Below are positions 6,429 through 15,756 of a stretch of DNA of 64,000 nucleotides, one piece after another. A model generated the notes under the pieces. It was not told where the DNA came from and did not search any database. It was given only the letters and a program-made list of their open reading frames with translations. The position numbers were made by a program, and so were the translations under genes. Every line of letters starts with the position of its first letter. The first letter of the stretch is position 1. This stretch comes from Paludibacteraceae bacterium (GTDB taxonomy: Bacteria; Bacteroidota; Bacteroidia; Bacteroidales; Paludibacteraceae), in assembly GCA_017938155.1 (NCBI GenBank), contig JAGBCD010000018.1, positions 1 to 64,000 on the forward strand, in the 5' to 3' direction.

Positions 6429-8090
6429 ATGACTATGCAAAAAAGTCCCTTGCAGATTGCTCGTCAATCTTACCAACCCAAAATGCCTATTGCCCTTCAA
6501 GGTAATGTAAAATTAGTAGAAGGCGCTAAGACTGAATCCGTAGCAGATCAAGCAGATATCAAAGATTTGTTCCCTAACACGTATGGATTGCCAGTTATCA
6601 CAATGGAGCCTACTGCAGGTGTACCATCTTGTAGTGAACCATTCAATGTAGGTGTAATCCTTTCTGGAGGTCAAGCCCCTGGCGGACACAACGTTATTTG
6701 CGGTTTGTACGATGGACTAAAGCAATTAAATCCAGATAACAAACTTTATGGTTTCTTAGGAGGTCCAAGTGGTTTGGTAGAGCACCAATATAGTCTTTTG
6801 ACAGGTGATATTATTGACGAATACCGCAACACCGGTGGTTTTGATATCATTGGTTCTGGACGTACCAAATTAGAGGAAACATGGCAATTTGACAAAGGTA
6901 TTGAAATTTGTGAAGAATTAGGCATCAAAGCCATCGTTATCATTGGTGGCGACGACTCCAACACCAACGCTTGCGTATTGGCAGAATACTACTTGCAAAA
7001 AGGATGCGGAATCCAAGTCATTGGTTGTCCAAAAACCATTGATGGCGACTTGAAAAATGAAATGATCGAAACCTCTTTTGGTTTTGATACCGCTTGTAAA
7101 GTATATAGCGAATTGATTGGTAATATCCAACGCGATGCCAACTCCGCTAAAAAATATTGGCACTTTATCCGTCTAATGGGACGTAGTGCAAGTCATATTG
7201 CATTGGAATGTGCACTACAAAGTCAACCTAACATCTGCTTAATATCAGAAGAGGTTGAAAGCAAAAACATGACCCTAAATGATATCGTAGAACAAATAGT
7301 AGAAGTAATCGTTAATCGTGCCAATGAAAACTTGAATTTCGGTACTATTTTGATACCTGAAGGACTGATAGAGTTCATTCCTGCGATGCGTATCTTGATT
7401 CAAGAATTGAACGACATGTTGGCTCACAACGAAGAGTTTTCTTCTTTGGAAGGAGACGACGCTAAACGCGAATATGTTAAGTCAATGCTTTCACCTGCAT
7501 CCTGTGACTTATACCGCTCATTACCTAAGGGTATTGCACGCCAATTAACTCTGGATAGAGACCCTCACGGCAATGTGATGGTTAGCCAAATTGAGACAGA
7601 AAAACTACTCATTGAAATGGTTAGCAAACGTTTGGCACAACTAAAAGCTACAGGATCTTACAAAGGCAAATTCTCAGCTTTGAACCACTTCTTTGGCTAT
7701 GAAGGACGTTGCGCTATACCTTCAAATTTCGACGCCGACTACTGCTATTCTATTGGCATCACTGCTACACACTTGATCGCAGCTGGCAAAACAGGATACA
7801 TGTCATTGGTTAGAAACCTCACCAAACCTGCTGCTGAATGGATCGCAGGTGGTGTACCTATCACCATGATGATGAACATGGAAAAACGTCATGGAAAAAT
7901 GAAACCAGTTATCCAAAAAGCATTGGTTGACTTAAATGGAGCTCCTTTCTTGTATCTCAAGTCACATCGCGAAGAATGGGCTGACGCAAATACCAGTTAC
8001 ATTTATCCAGGACCTATCCAATATTATGGTCCAACAGAAGTGTGTGACCAACCTACCCACACCTTGCGTTTGGAACAACAAAGCAAATAA
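6429..8090 (+). CDS. pfp: Pyrophosphate-dependent 6-phosphofructokinase (PFP, long type)
   Basis: Phosphorylates fructose 6-phosphate with pyrophosphate instead of ATP, reversibly, in cytosolic glycolysis or gluconeogenesis. The 553-residue length matches the long clade (plant beta-subunit-like). The phosphate-donor loop reads [11 protein letters not shown] with D175-D176; an Asp at the second place is the mark of PPi use. The catalytic CPKTIDGD block has D205 and D207. [16 protein letters not shown] is the MGR substrate loop. Flanked by its own promoter and a strong terminator, so it is transcribed alone. Anaerobic Bacteroidales commonly rely on this enzyme to save ATP. Confidence 0.97.
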   Translation: MTMQKSPLQIARQSYQPKMPIALQGNVKLVEGAKTESVADQADIKDLFPNTYGLPVITMEPTAGVPSCSEPFNVGVILSGGQAPGGHNVICGLYDGLKQLNPDNKLYGFLGGPSGLVEHQYSLLTGDIIDEYRNTGGFDIIGSGRTKLEETWQFDKGIEICEELGIKAIVIIGGDDSNTNACVLAEYYLQKGCGIQVIGCPKTIDGDLKNEMIETSFGFDTACKVYSELIGNIQRDANSAKKYWHFIRLMGRSASHIALECALQSQPNICLISEEVESKNMTLNDIVEQIVEVIVNRANENLNFGTILIPEGLIEFIPAMRILIQELNDMLAHNEEFSSLEGDDAKREYVKSMLSPASCDLYRSLPKGIARQLTLDRDPHGNVMVSQIETEKLLIEMVSKRLAQLKATGSYKGKFSALNHFFGYEGRCAIPSNFDADYCYSIGITATHLIAAGKTGYMSLVRNLTKPAAEWIAGGVPITMMMNMEKRHGKMKPVIQKALVDLNGAPFLYLKSHREEWADANTSYIYPGPIQYYGPTEVCDQPTHTLRLEQQSK

Positions 8091-8113
8091 TCATAGTATA
8101 GTGTGATACGAAA

Positions 8114-8150
8114 GCGTCTTAATTATCACGGTAATTAAGGCGCTTTTTTT
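8114..8150 (+). terminator. Terminator after the PPi-PFK gene
   Basis: A 12-bp stem with one G-T pair (8114-8125 with 8132-8143), followed by seven T. Confidence 0.92.
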
Positions 8151-8162
8151 GAATTTTCAAAT

Positions 8163-8882
8163 ATGAAAAAGATTTTTTTGTTTGGGTTAGTATTGCTTAG
8201 TCAACTATGCTTTGCTCAATACAACGACGAATTTTTATATGCTGCATATATGAAAAAAGATATGCAAATATGGCAAGAATATATAGATCAAACTGATTGG
8301 AAAACTATCAACACGCCAGAGAAACTACGGCTTATCAATTATGAATACGGATTTGTAGCCAATTGTATTCAACTAAAACAAGAAGATGCTCAAACGTATT
8401 TAGAACAATTCCATGCACATTTGGAAGATGTTTACAAAGCCAATCAAATATCAGAAGCACGATATTACATGTACCTATCTTCTGTTTATGCATATGACTT
8501 TATGCTTCATCCAGGAAAACTCTTATCATCTGGTGTTCGTTCGTACAAATCTATAAAAAAAGCATACAAATTAGCGCCGAAAGATCCTATAGTTTTGACC
8601 CTAAAAGCCAACGTAGACTTTTATGCACCACCCGCATTAGGAGGCAATAAAGAGTCTGCACTCAAAGACTTTATATTAGCCAAACAATTATTAGAACAAC
8701 AAGGAGATTACGAGCATCTTTGGAATTATGCAGCCTTGCGCCTATGCATCGCCCAATGTTACGAAAAAACAGGAAACAAACAAAAAGCAATTGAAGAGTG
8801 TCGTAACATACTGCAAGTCATGCCTGAATTTTCATACATCAAAGATGAATACCTACCTCACTTGCTCAATAGCAATAAGTAA
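8163..8882 (+). CDS. Secreted TPR-like protein of unknown function
   Basis: 239 residues with a signal peptide (MKKIFLFGLVLLSQLCFAQ, cleavage after CFA). The rest is helical. The segment around residues 130-220 holds TPR-like pairs, for example SIKKAYKLAPKDPIVLTLKA and NKQKAIEECRNILQVMP. It is probably periplasmic and mediates protein contacts. The start lies just after the PPi-PFK terminator and no promoter of the standard form is evident, so some readthrough may supply transcription. No specific family is recognised beyond TPR. Confidence 0.75.
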   Translation: MKKIFLFGLVLLSQLCFAQYNDEFLYAAYMKKDMQIWQEYIDQTDWKTINTPEKLRLINYEYGFVANCIQLKQEDAQTYLEQFHAHLEDVYKANQISEARYYMYLSSVYAYDFMLHPGKLLSSGVRSYKSIKKAYKLAPKDPIVLTLKANVDFYAPPALGGNKESALKDFILAKQLLEQQGDYEHLWNYAALRLCIAQCYEKTGNKQKAIEECRNILQVMPEFSYIKDEYLPHLLNSNK

Positions 8883-8927
8883 ATAATGAAGTATACCACA
8901 TCTACCTAACGAGTTTTTGCAGTTTTT

Positions 8928-8959
8928 TTTGCATATATAAAAAAAATGCACTAATTTTG
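8928..8959 (+). promoter_or_regulatory. Promoter of tRNA-Gln
   Basis: TTTG (8928-8931), 20 bases, TAATTTTG (8952-8959). Confidence 0.8.
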
Positions 8960-8996
8960 CAGCAGATTTTGTAGATTATATCTACCCATGAGATAT

Positions 8997-9067
8997 TGCC
9001 AAATGGTGTAATGGTAGCACTACAGATTCTGGTTCTGTCTGTCAGGGTTCGAGTCCTTGTTTGGCAA
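8997..9067 (+). tRNA. tRNA-Gln (CTG anticodon)
   Basis: Acceptor TGCCAAA/TTTGGCA with the weak U1-A72 pair typical of tRNA-Gln. The anticodon stem ACAGA/TCTGT carries loop TTCTGGT (anticodon CTG). The T-arm is CAGGG-TTCGAGT-CCTTG. Discriminator A; CCA is not encoded. Confidence 0.96.
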
Positions 9068-9071
9068 CAAT

Positions 9072-9108
9072 AAAACTCAAATCGTCTTTGTCAACGATTT
9101 GAGTTTTT
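9072..9108 (+). terminator. Terminator of tRNA-Gln
   Basis: A perfect 14-bp stem (9072-9085 with 9094-9107), closed on the 3' side by five T. Confidence 0.94.
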
Positions 9109-9149
9109 ATTATTATTCATCCATTGCGATATAAAGAATGTGAAGTTTT

Positions 9150-9181
9150 TTTGGTATTCTACAAAAATTGTATTAACTTTG
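9150..9181 (+). promoter_or_regulatory. Promoter of the 9221-12154 operon
   Basis: TTTG (9150-9153), 20 bases, TAACTTTG (9174-9181). Confidence 0.8.
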
Positions 9182-9220
9182 CAGCGTAATATATACATCT
9201 AATTTTATACCTATTTCTCC

Positions 9221-9892
9221 ATGCTTCAAGCAAATCAAACAAGACATATTTTATCTCTGCTTTTGCTTTTGTTTTTTACAACCAATCACATGCAAGCTGA
9301 ATCCAAATCCTCTCGCGCAGAACGAAAGCATGAGATTCGAATCGGTTGGGGAGACCAATTGTTTGAAACATTAGTATGGCACGAAGAACCATTTTCTACC
9401 ATCCATCCCCCTACTACTTTGCTAAATTATGACGAGAATTTTCAATATCTACAACACTATTTTATAGAGTATCAGCGCCGACACAATCATTGGTTGAGTT
9501 ATGGCGGTACTTTTGACTTCAGTGGTGTATATTGGGATCGTGTAACACGCAATGGAAAGGGCGAACAAGTAGGCGATCCCACCAACCATCATTTCATCAA
9601 TCTTGTCTTTATGCCCAACATACGTTTCACCTACTTCTATCACAAATATGTATCCTTCTATTCTGGACTTGGAGCAGGTTTGAACATTAACACAGGAACA
9701 GAGATTGACTATAAACAACGCAAAACTGCTGTGGCTCCCGTTTTTGGATTGACTCTATTTGGCGTGGAAGTAGGTTTGGACCACTGGTTTGCATCGCTTG
9801 AACTTGGTGGTTTGTATTCCTTGGTTAATACAAATGAAATTTATATGGTATCGTCCCGAATGATAACAGCAGCTATTGGATTTAGATTCTAA
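9221..9892 (+). CDS. Outer-membrane beta-barrel-like protein
   Basis: 223 residues with a signal peptide (hydrophobic LSLLLLLFFTTNHMQA, cleavage about residue 26). The mature part has alternating polar and aromatic strands such as HNHWLSYGGTFDFSGVYWD, KYVSFYSGLGAGLN and HWFASLELGGLYSL. It ends AAIGFRF with a terminal Phe, typical of small outer-membrane barrels. No exact family is recognised. It is first in a probable operon with a lipase-like lipoprotein (11 bases further) and a second lipoprotein. Confidence 0.75.
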   Translation: MLQANQTRHILSLLLLLFFTTNHMQAESKSSRAERKHEIRIGWGDQLFETLVWHEEPFSTIHPPTTLLNYDENFQYLQHYFIEYQRRHNHWLSYGGTFDFSGVYWDRVTRNGKGEQVGDPTNHHFINLVFMPNIRFTYFYHKYVSFYSGLGAGLNINTGTEIDYKQRKTAVAPVFGLTLFGVEVGLDHWFASLELGGLYSLVNTNEIYMVSSRMITAAIGFRF

Positions 9893-9903
9893 CACATTAT
9901 TTT

Positions 9904-11235
9904 ATGTTCAACAAATATTTATCTATACAAATTATATATATCGTTTGCATAGCATTAGCCCTCAATGCTTGTCAATTTGGAGACTCATTTTTCGTTGATT
10001 TTTCTTCTATAGAAAACGTTCATCCTGGTTCGTTCAAACTAATGGAGCAAAAAACAACGAATGTAAACGAATTGATCACTGACCCTGCGCAACAAGCCTT
10101 ATGGGGTGTTGATTTGAATGCCTCGCTGGAGGCCGATGGCAACGTAACACCAGGTATGCAACGTGCATCCTCTGTCACTATGAACAACATAGCTCAACAG
10201 CTATTGGATTTCGGCAATGCGCATACAGCCATTGAATTGGCAGGTATCTATCCTTCGGTAGATATTCATGGCAATTCCATATCCTTGTCTGGTAAAATCA
10301 TCGTACCAGCCAATAAACCCATCAAACGCTATATCATCGTATCGCACTACACTATAGGTAGCAACGTAGAAGCTCCAAGCCAATCGTTTTCTTTGGAAGG
10401 ATTGTTGGTAAAATTGGGATATGGTTTGATTATCCCCGATTATTTAGGTTATGGTGTAACAGCGGATAGCATCCATCCTTATTTGGTAATGGATGTGACA
10501 GCACAAAGCGTTGTTGATATGTACTTGGCAGCAGTACCTTTCTTGAAAGCAGCCGGATTGACTCCTGAAAAAGATGACGTCTATTTGATGGGGTATTCTC
10601 AAGGAGGTGCAGTTACAATGGCAGTACAACGTTTGATTGAGAAATACTATGCAGACAAAATCAAGATTAGACGCGTATTTGCGGGTGGCGGCCCATACGA
10701 TGTAAAAATAACATACGACCGTTTTATAGAAACAAACAAAGCCTCTTATCCATGCGCTGTACTACTGATGACACAAGGAGTAATCGTAGGCAATCATCTG
10801 GACTTGGATATGGAACGCATCGTACAACCCAATATCTATGCTCAATTGGATGAACTCATCAACACCAAAAAGTATAGCACAGGCCAAATGAATATGAAGT
10901 TGGGAACTTCCATTACAAGTGAACTACTCTCGCCTATTGGTATGGACAGAACCAGTTACGAGATTTCAGAACTTTACAAGGCACTTACAGAGAACTCTAT
11001 CGTATCGTATTCTTGGATACCTCAAGCTCCCGTATTTATTATGCACTCCATTGATGATGAGATCGTTCCTTACGAAAATGCTATTCGTGCAAAAAACAAA
11101 TGGACCAATGCGAACATTCAGTACAACTTCGGTCATTATGGCACGCACATCAAAACATGCATACGATTTATCTTAACTGTACAAAAATTATTGATTAACG
11201 ATGAACAAGAAGAAAATGGCAATTACACATTCTAA
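9904..11235 (+). CDS. Lipoprotein alpha/beta-hydrolase (secretory lipase-like)
   Basis: 443 residues. The signal peptide ends in lipobox LNAC (Cys at about 23), so it is membrane anchored. The alpha/beta-hydrolase core shows YIIVSHYTIGS near the oxyanion region, nucleophile elbow LMGYSQGGAVT, acid SIDDEIVPYENA and His in NFGHYGTHIKT. These form a plausible Ser-Asp-His triad. It resembles secretory lipase or esterase families that act on acylated substrates at the cell surface. The true substrate is not predictable. The 3' end overlaps the next gene by 35 bases, pointing to coupled expression. Confidence 0.85.
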   Translation: MFNKYLSIQIIYIVCIALALNACQFGDSFFVDFSSIENVHPGSFKLMEQKTTNVNELITDPAQQALWGVDLNASLEADGNVTPGMQRASSVTMNNIAQQLLDFGNAHTAIELAGIYPSVDIHGNSISLSGKIIVPANKPIKRYIIVSHYTIGSNVEAPSQSFSLEGLLVKLGYGLIIPDYLGYGVTADSIHPYLVMDVTAQSVVDMYLAAVPFLKAAGLTPEKDDVYLMGYSQGGAVTMAVQRLIEKYYADKIKIRRVFAGGGPYDVKITYDRFIETNKASYPCAVLLMTQGVIVGNHLDLDMERIVQPNIYAQLDELINTKKYSTGQMNMKLGTSITSELLSPIGMDRTSYEISELYKALTENSIVSYSWIPQAPVFIMHSIDDEIVPYENAIRAKNKWTNANIQYNFGHYGTHIKTCIRFILTVQKLLINDEQEENGNYTF

Positions 11236-12154
11236 ATACTCCCTGCTTGCAGCAGTTTGCATGATCATAATGGGAACCTTCTGCACTTCATGTGATCCAG
11301 AAGCCATCTCCTATACCGAAAATGTAGAAATCTCCATGACGATTGAAAAAATCTCAGCGGGGTACGTAGAAGTAAAGGCTTCCACAAATAAAGAGGCGTT
11401 TTATCTTCTCAGCATTCAACCTGTACGCCCAAATATCAATCCTCAAGATATTGCTAAACCATTCATGATGCTTGCATTGGATAGTGCATACTTAAATTAT
11501 TTGAATTGGCGCAATGACAAGTTGAAAGTAATGACTCCATATATAGCAGACTTTGCTTCTCACTCGTTGCAATATGGTTCTGTGAATCACTACTTTAACT
11601 TTTTGACGCCTGATACTGACTATTGGATATTTGCATTTGTAGTGGATGCAAAAACCAATAAACCTGCAGGCAAACTATACTTAGAAACCATACATACCAA
11701 ACCTCAAAGCGAAATGTATATTGATTTTCAATATCGTGTTCGCGGACGATGGGATTATATCTACCCGATGGATTCTACCGGTAACATCATATCCGACATA
11801 CCATGGGTTGGACAAACTGTTGATAGCTTAGAGTTACGTAAATTGATGCCAGGTAATGGCCCCGACGATGTACCAGGAGTATATTTCATCAAACAGTTCA
11901 CGGAATTGACTGCAGAAAACAATCATTCACGTGTGCTGTATGGCATACACGCTCAAAACAACGGGGCAGAAACAGGTTCTACTATTAAGGGATTTGAAAT
12001 TGGTCATACCTATTACACAGGCATGGCAGTTTTGGATGGCCCTATTAGCCGACATCCTGATGAGAGATTGTTTGACATCTATCGCTTCAAATGGATGGGT
12101 GATTCTACAGAACTATACTTCACTAAAGAACAAAGCACTGACGGAGGTTGGTAA
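11201..12154 (+). CDS. Lipoprotein of unknown function
   Basis: 317 residues. The N-terminus has a hydrophobic stretch and lipobox TFCTSC, so it should be lipid anchored. The rest looks beta-rich (for example EKISAGYVEVKASTNKEAFY and HTYYTGMAVLDG) and is not assigned to a family. The start overlaps the lipase-like gene by 35 bases. A later start cannot be excluded, but it would remove the lipobox signal. The operon of barrel, hydrolase and lipoprotein suggests a shared envelope function, which is inference. Confidence 0.75.
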   Translation: MNKKKMAITHSKYSLLAAVCMIIMGTFCTSCDPEAISYTENVEISMTIEKISAGYVEVKASTNKEAFYLLSIQPVRPNINPQDIAKPFMMLALDSAYLNYLNWRNDKLKVMTPYIADFASHSLQYGSVNHYFNFLTPDTDYWIFAFVVDAKTNKPAGKLYLETIHTKPQSEMYIDFQYRVRGRWDYIYPMDSTGNIISDIPWVGQTVDSLELRKLMPGNGPDDVPGVYFIKQFTELTAENNHSRVLYGIHAQNNGAETGSTIKGFEIGHTYYTGMAVLDGPISRHPDERLFDIYRFKWMGDSTELYFTKEQSTDGGW

Positions 12155-12169
12155 AAAAAACATAACATT

Positions 12170-13087
12170 ATGATACTATCAATGACTGGGTATGGCAAAG
12201 CTGAAAGCCATATAAATAGAAAAAAAATAGCTGTTGAGTTAAGAGGGTTGAATTCAAAAACTTTGGATTTGAGCACACGTATTCCATCATGGTTACGTGC
12301 ACAAGAACTTGAGATACGCAATTTATTAACACAACGTCTTGAGAGAGGAAAAGTAGATTTCAATATCAGTTACCAAAATATAAGTTCAGATACCACAGAA
12401 GGTAAACAAATAGAATTTACTCCAATCAATGCAACTGCCTTTGAATATTATTACAATGAGCTCAAACAACTCTGTGAACAGCACCAAATCCCTCAAGGAG
12501 ACATTCTTCATTCCGTCATGCGCATGCCCGATGTTATGAAGCAGATCGAAAATGAAGAGTTGACTGAGGATGAATGGGTAAAAGTATTGCGTGTCATAAA
12601 CGAAGCTACAGACAATTTTATCGCTTTTCGCAAACAAGAAGGGAACGCATTAGAGAAAATGTTCCAAGAGAAATTAGACACTATAGAGGCATTATTGTGC
12701 GAAGTAGAACAATACGAACAAGCACGTATTGACAAAATTAAATCACGTCTTGAGGCAAACCTAATGCAACTTAACACGAATGCACAAGAGGCCATTGACC
12801 GCAATCGATTGGAACAAGAAATGATTTATTATTTGGAAAAATTGGACATCACAGAGGAAAAAGTGAGACTAACCAACCATATACAATATTTCCGTCAAAC
12901 CATGCAACAATCAACAGAGCAAAAAATAGATGGCGTGGGTAAGAAATTAGGGTTCGTTGCACAAGAAATGGGACGAGAGATCAACACACTGGGTAGTAAA
13001 TCCAATCATTCCGAGATGCAGATTATTGTAGTTAAAATGAAAGATATCTTAGAACAAATCAAAGAACAAGTTTTAAACGTACTATAA
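12170..13087 (+). CDS. yicC: YicC/YloC family endoribonuclease
   Basis: 305 residues starting MILSMTGYGKAE, the family signature. VELRGLNSKTLDLSTRIP follows, and the C-terminal DUF1732 block has EQKIDGVGKKLGFVAQEMGR and NTLGSKSNH. YicC proteins have been shown to be ribonucleases acting on RNA such as small RNAs. Followed after two bases by a DAACS carrier and then gmk. In many Bacteroidetes yicC is directly next to gmk and nadD, so the carrier appears inserted in a conserved cluster. Confidence 0.95.
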   Translation: MILSMTGYGKAESHINRKKIAVELRGLNSKTLDLSTRIPSWLRAQELEIRNLLTQRLERGKVDFNISYQNISSDTTEGKQIEFTPINATAFEYYYNELKQLCEQHQIPQGDILHSVMRMPDVMKQIENEELTEDEWVKVLRVINEATDNFIAFRKQEGNALEKMFQEKLDTIEALLCEVEQYEQARIDKIKSRLEANLMQLNTNAQEAIDRNRLEQEMIYYLEKLDITEEKVRLTNHIQYFRQTMQQSTEQKIDGVGKKLGFVAQEMGREINTLGSKSNHSEMQIIVVKMKDILEQIKEQVLNVL

Positions 13088-13089
13088 TT

Positions 13090-14292
13090 ATGTCAAAGGT
13101 ATTAGAAAATTACAAACCAACCATTCTATTGGTAGTAGGGCTTTTGTTGGGAGCATTAGTAGGAGCATTTTTTCCTACTGCTGTACCCTACATCAAGCCT
13201 GCTGGGGATATATTTTTGAATCTATTATTTATTTTGATTGTACCATTGGTATTCTTTTCCATTTCCACTGCCATTTACAACCTCAAACAACGCCAAATGG
13301 TAGGACGTGTTTTGGGAGTAACAATGGTTGTTTTTGTTGTATTGGGACTCATCGCAGGTATTTTAACATATTTAGGATGCATCGCATTCAACCCTTTGGA
13401 TTCAACGATACCACAATGGAGCAATACCACATTTGAAAAACAAAGCGCAGGAGAATTGTTGGTCAACACATTGACGGTATCAGATTTTCATTTACTACTA
13501 AGCAAAAGTCATATCCTGCCACTCATCGTTTTTGCACTTCTATTTGGATTGGCTATTGCATCATTGGGGGACAAAGGCAAACCTATGGCTCGTTTCATTG
13601 AGAGCGGGAATATGGTCATCATGCAAATCATGGAACTGATAATGAAATTAGCCCCCATTGGATTGGGATGTTATTTTGCATCTATTATTGCACAATTGGG
13701 AGCACAAGTACTAACCGGATATATGCGTATGCTGCTACTATTTTGCGCACTAACATTGCTTGTGTATTTCGTATTCTTCCCACTTTGCATCTATTTCATC
13801 TGTGGCAAAAACCAATTAAAATTATTCTTCAAGCACATCCTTTCACCTTCTCTAACAGCATTAGCAACATGCTCATCATCCGCTTGTATGCCTATCAATA
13901 TTATTTCTTGCAAACGAATGGAAGTGAAAGATGAGATAGCAGAAACTGTGATTCCATTAGGGACCAACTTGTTCAAAATTGGTTCTATAATGAATGGCGT
14001 TCTCAAAGTTATTTTTGCAATGGCACTCGTCGGTATGAGTTATCATAGTCTTAGTGCGGGAGCCATTGTGGTGCTATTAGCCTTTTTGTCTGCCACAGTA
14101 GTTGGTGCCATCCCAAGCGGAGGAATGACTGGAGAAATATTCATATGCGCATTATTAGGAATTGACCCACAATTGGTAGGTGTACTCATGGTGGTGGCAA
14201 CTATTGTGGATATACCTGCAACATTACTCAACTCAATTGGAAACATCACAGCCACCACACTTATCAATAAACTAACAGATAAAAAATCATGA
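13090..14292 (+). CDS. Dicarboxylate/amino acid:cation symporter (DAACS family)
   Basis: 400 residues, strongly hydrophobic, with about eight membrane segments plus two re-entrant loops. The family marks are the serine-rich re-entrant loop TALATCSSSACMPINI (about 254-269) and the late segment TNLFKIGSIMNGV (NxxR/NMDGT-like region). SATVVGAIPSGGMTGEIF is the second hairpin. It should import an acidic or neutral amino acid or dicarboxylate with Na+ or H+. The family is clear; the substrate is not. Its stop overlaps the gmk start by four bases (ATGA), so these are co-translated. Confidence 0.92.
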   Translation: MSKVLENYKPTILLVVGLLLGALVGAFFPTAVPYIKPAGDIFLNLLFILIVPLVFFSISTAIYNLKQRQMVGRVLGVTMVVFVVLGLIAGILTYLGCIAFNPLDSTIPQWSNTTFEKQSAGELLVNTLTVSDFHLLLSKSHILPLIVFALLFGLAIASLGDKGKPMARFIESGNMVIMQIMELIMKLAPIGLGCYFASIIAQLGAQVLTGYMRMLLLFCALTLLVYFVFFPLCIYFICGKNQLKLFFKHILSPSLTALATCSSSACMPINIISCKRMEVKDEIAETVIPLGTNLFKIGSIMNGVLKVIFAMALVGMSYHSLSAGAIVVLLAFLSATVVGAIPSGGMTGEIFICALLGIDPQLVGVLMVVATIVDIPATLLNSIGNITATTLINKLTDKKS

Positions 14293-14846
14293 TCTTAATT
14301 TTTTCTGCCCCATCAGGCGCTGGCAAATCAACTTTGGTGAATTATTTACTCAATCAACGTGAAGATATGGAATTGAGTATTTCCGCTACAACTCGGTCAC
14401 CAAGAGGAAATGAGGTAAACGGAAAAGAATATTATTTTATTACCAACGACGAATTTGAACGACTCATTCAAGAAGATGCTTTCGTTGAATACGAAAACGT
14501 ATATGCTGGCACTTACTATGGTACATTAAAAAGCGAGATTGAGCGCATTGAAAACAAAGGGCATCACGTTGTATTTGATATAGATGTTAAAGGTGGAATG
14601 AGATTAAAAGAGCTTTATGGCAATCACGCAAGATCGTTTTTTATCGCCCCTCCCTGCATTGAAGAATTACATAAACGACTCATCGGGAGAGCAACTGATT
14701 CATTAGATAAGATTGCAGAACGAGTAAAAAAAGCATCTATTGAAATGGAAGATCAAGAACATTTTGACGTTATCATTGTAAACGACGTCTTGGAAGATGC
14801 AAAAAAGCAACTGGATCAAGAAATTAAAAAATTCCTCAAAGAATAA
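14289..14846 (+). CDS. gmk: Guanylate kinase
   Basis: Phosphorylates GMP to GDP. 185 residues with P-loop FSAPSGAGKSTL at residues 4-15, GMP-binding ISATTRSPRGNEVNGKEY and FVEYENVYAGTYYGT, and lid region RLIGRATDSLDKIAERVKKA. It is slightly short against the usual 190-207 but complete. It overlaps the DAACS gene by four bases and precedes nadD by 11. Confidence 0.97.
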   Translation: MILIFSAPSGAGKSTLVNYLLNQREDMELSISATTRSPRGNEVNGKEYYFITNDEFERLIQEDAFVEYENVYAGTYYGTLKSEIERIENKGHHVVFDIDVKGGMRLKELYGNHARSFFIAPPCIEELHKRLIGRATDSLDKIAERVKKASIEMEDQEHFDVIIVNDVLEDAKKQLDQEIKKFLKE

Positions 14847-14857
14847 ATTAACTCCCC

Positions 14858-15403
14858 TTGGCAAAAATAGGCATATATGGCGGTTCTTTCAATCCTATTC
14901 ATTTTGGACATATAGGATTGGTTACTTGGTTGGCTGAGCATACAGACTTGGACGCACTATGGATGATGGTAACTCCCAACAATCCATTAAAACCTGCCCA
15001 TATTTTAGCAGACGAAAAGACAAGACTACACGAAGTAAAAAAAGCTATCAACGCCATAAAAAGTATAAGCATTAGAAAAAAAATCATAGCAAGTGACTTT
15101 GAATTCTCGCTATCAAAACCTTCCTATACAGCCAACACACTGCGTTGTTTGCAAGCAAAATATCCATCACACCAATTTGTGTTGATTATAGGGGAAGATA
15201 ATATTCATATTTTTAATCAATGGCGTGAATGGCAATATATCGCTTCTCATTTTGAAATTTGGGTCTATCCCAGACATTGTAATATTGAACCTCAAAAGAA
15301 ACCTTGGTGGGAAATAGAGAATGTAAAAGGAGTTCATATTCTATCCGGAGTTCCATACTTTGATATATCAAGTAGTGAAATACGAAATAATACCAATCGA
15401 TAG
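14858..15403 (+). CDS. nadD: Nicotinate-nucleotide adenylyltransferase
   Basis: Adenylylates nicotinate mononucleotide in NAD synthesis. 181 residues. Motif GGSFNPIHFGHIG (residues 8-20) is the GxFxPxHxGH nucleotidyltransferase signature, and FDISSSEIRNN near the C-terminus is the SSTxIR motif. The start codon is TTG at 14858; no ATG lies upstream in frame after gmk, and the family begins exactly here. Co-transcribed with gmk. Confidence 0.95.
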   Translation: MAKIGIYGGSFNPIHFGHIGLVTWLAEHTDLDALWMMVTPNNPLKPAHILADEKTRLHEVKKAINAIKSISIRKKIIASDFEFSLSKPSYTANTLRCLQAKYPSHQFVLIIGEDNIHIFNQWREWQYIASHFEIWVYPRHCNIEPQKKPWWEIENVKGVHILSGVPYFDISSSEIRNNTNR

Positions 15404-15428
15404 TTTTTAGAAAAATATATATCGTTTA

Positions 15429-15460
15429 TTTGCACTATTAAGAAATTTGTATTATCTTTG
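15429..15460 (+). promoter_or_regulatory. Promoter of the 15502-18540 operon
   Basis: TTTG (15429-15432), 20 bases, TATCTTTG (15453-15460). Confidence 0.8.
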
Positions 15461-15501
15461 CACACAGAAGTTCTTTAAATTGATTAACCAATAAAACAAT
15501 A

Positions 15502-15756
15502 ATGCATATGACACGTACAACATTCAATCGTCTTCGCGAAGTGAAGGATAGCATGCCACATGGTAGTTCGGCTGTGATTGCTGAAGAGTTGGGCATTACA
15601 GCCGATGATGTAAGAGATTTTTTCCGCGGAACAGCTAGTAGAGAAAGTGGTTACCACATGGAACCAGGCCCAGAAGGCGGTATCGTAGTACTAGACAATA
15701 CGCGCATTCTTGAAGTCGCTTTGCGCATTGCCTGGGAAAGCAAACATGGCTTGTAA
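15502..15756 (+). CDS. Small helix-turn-helix-like protein
   Basis: 84 residues: MTRTTFNRLREVKDSMPHGS at the start, then AVIAEELGITADDVRDFF resembling a helix-turn-helix, then a HMEPGPEGGIVVLDNTRILE segment. Small proteins of this pattern are familiar from Bacteroidales as conserved proteins of unknown role. ATG is present at both 15502 and 15508; either could be used. It follows a good promoter with a 40-base leader. DNA binding is inference from the helix pattern. Its last 11 bases overlap the next gene. Confidence 0.75.
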   Translation: MHMTRTTFNRLREVKDSMPHGSSAVIAEELGITADDVRDFFRGTASRESGYHMEPGPEGGIVVLDNTRILEVALRIAWESKHGL

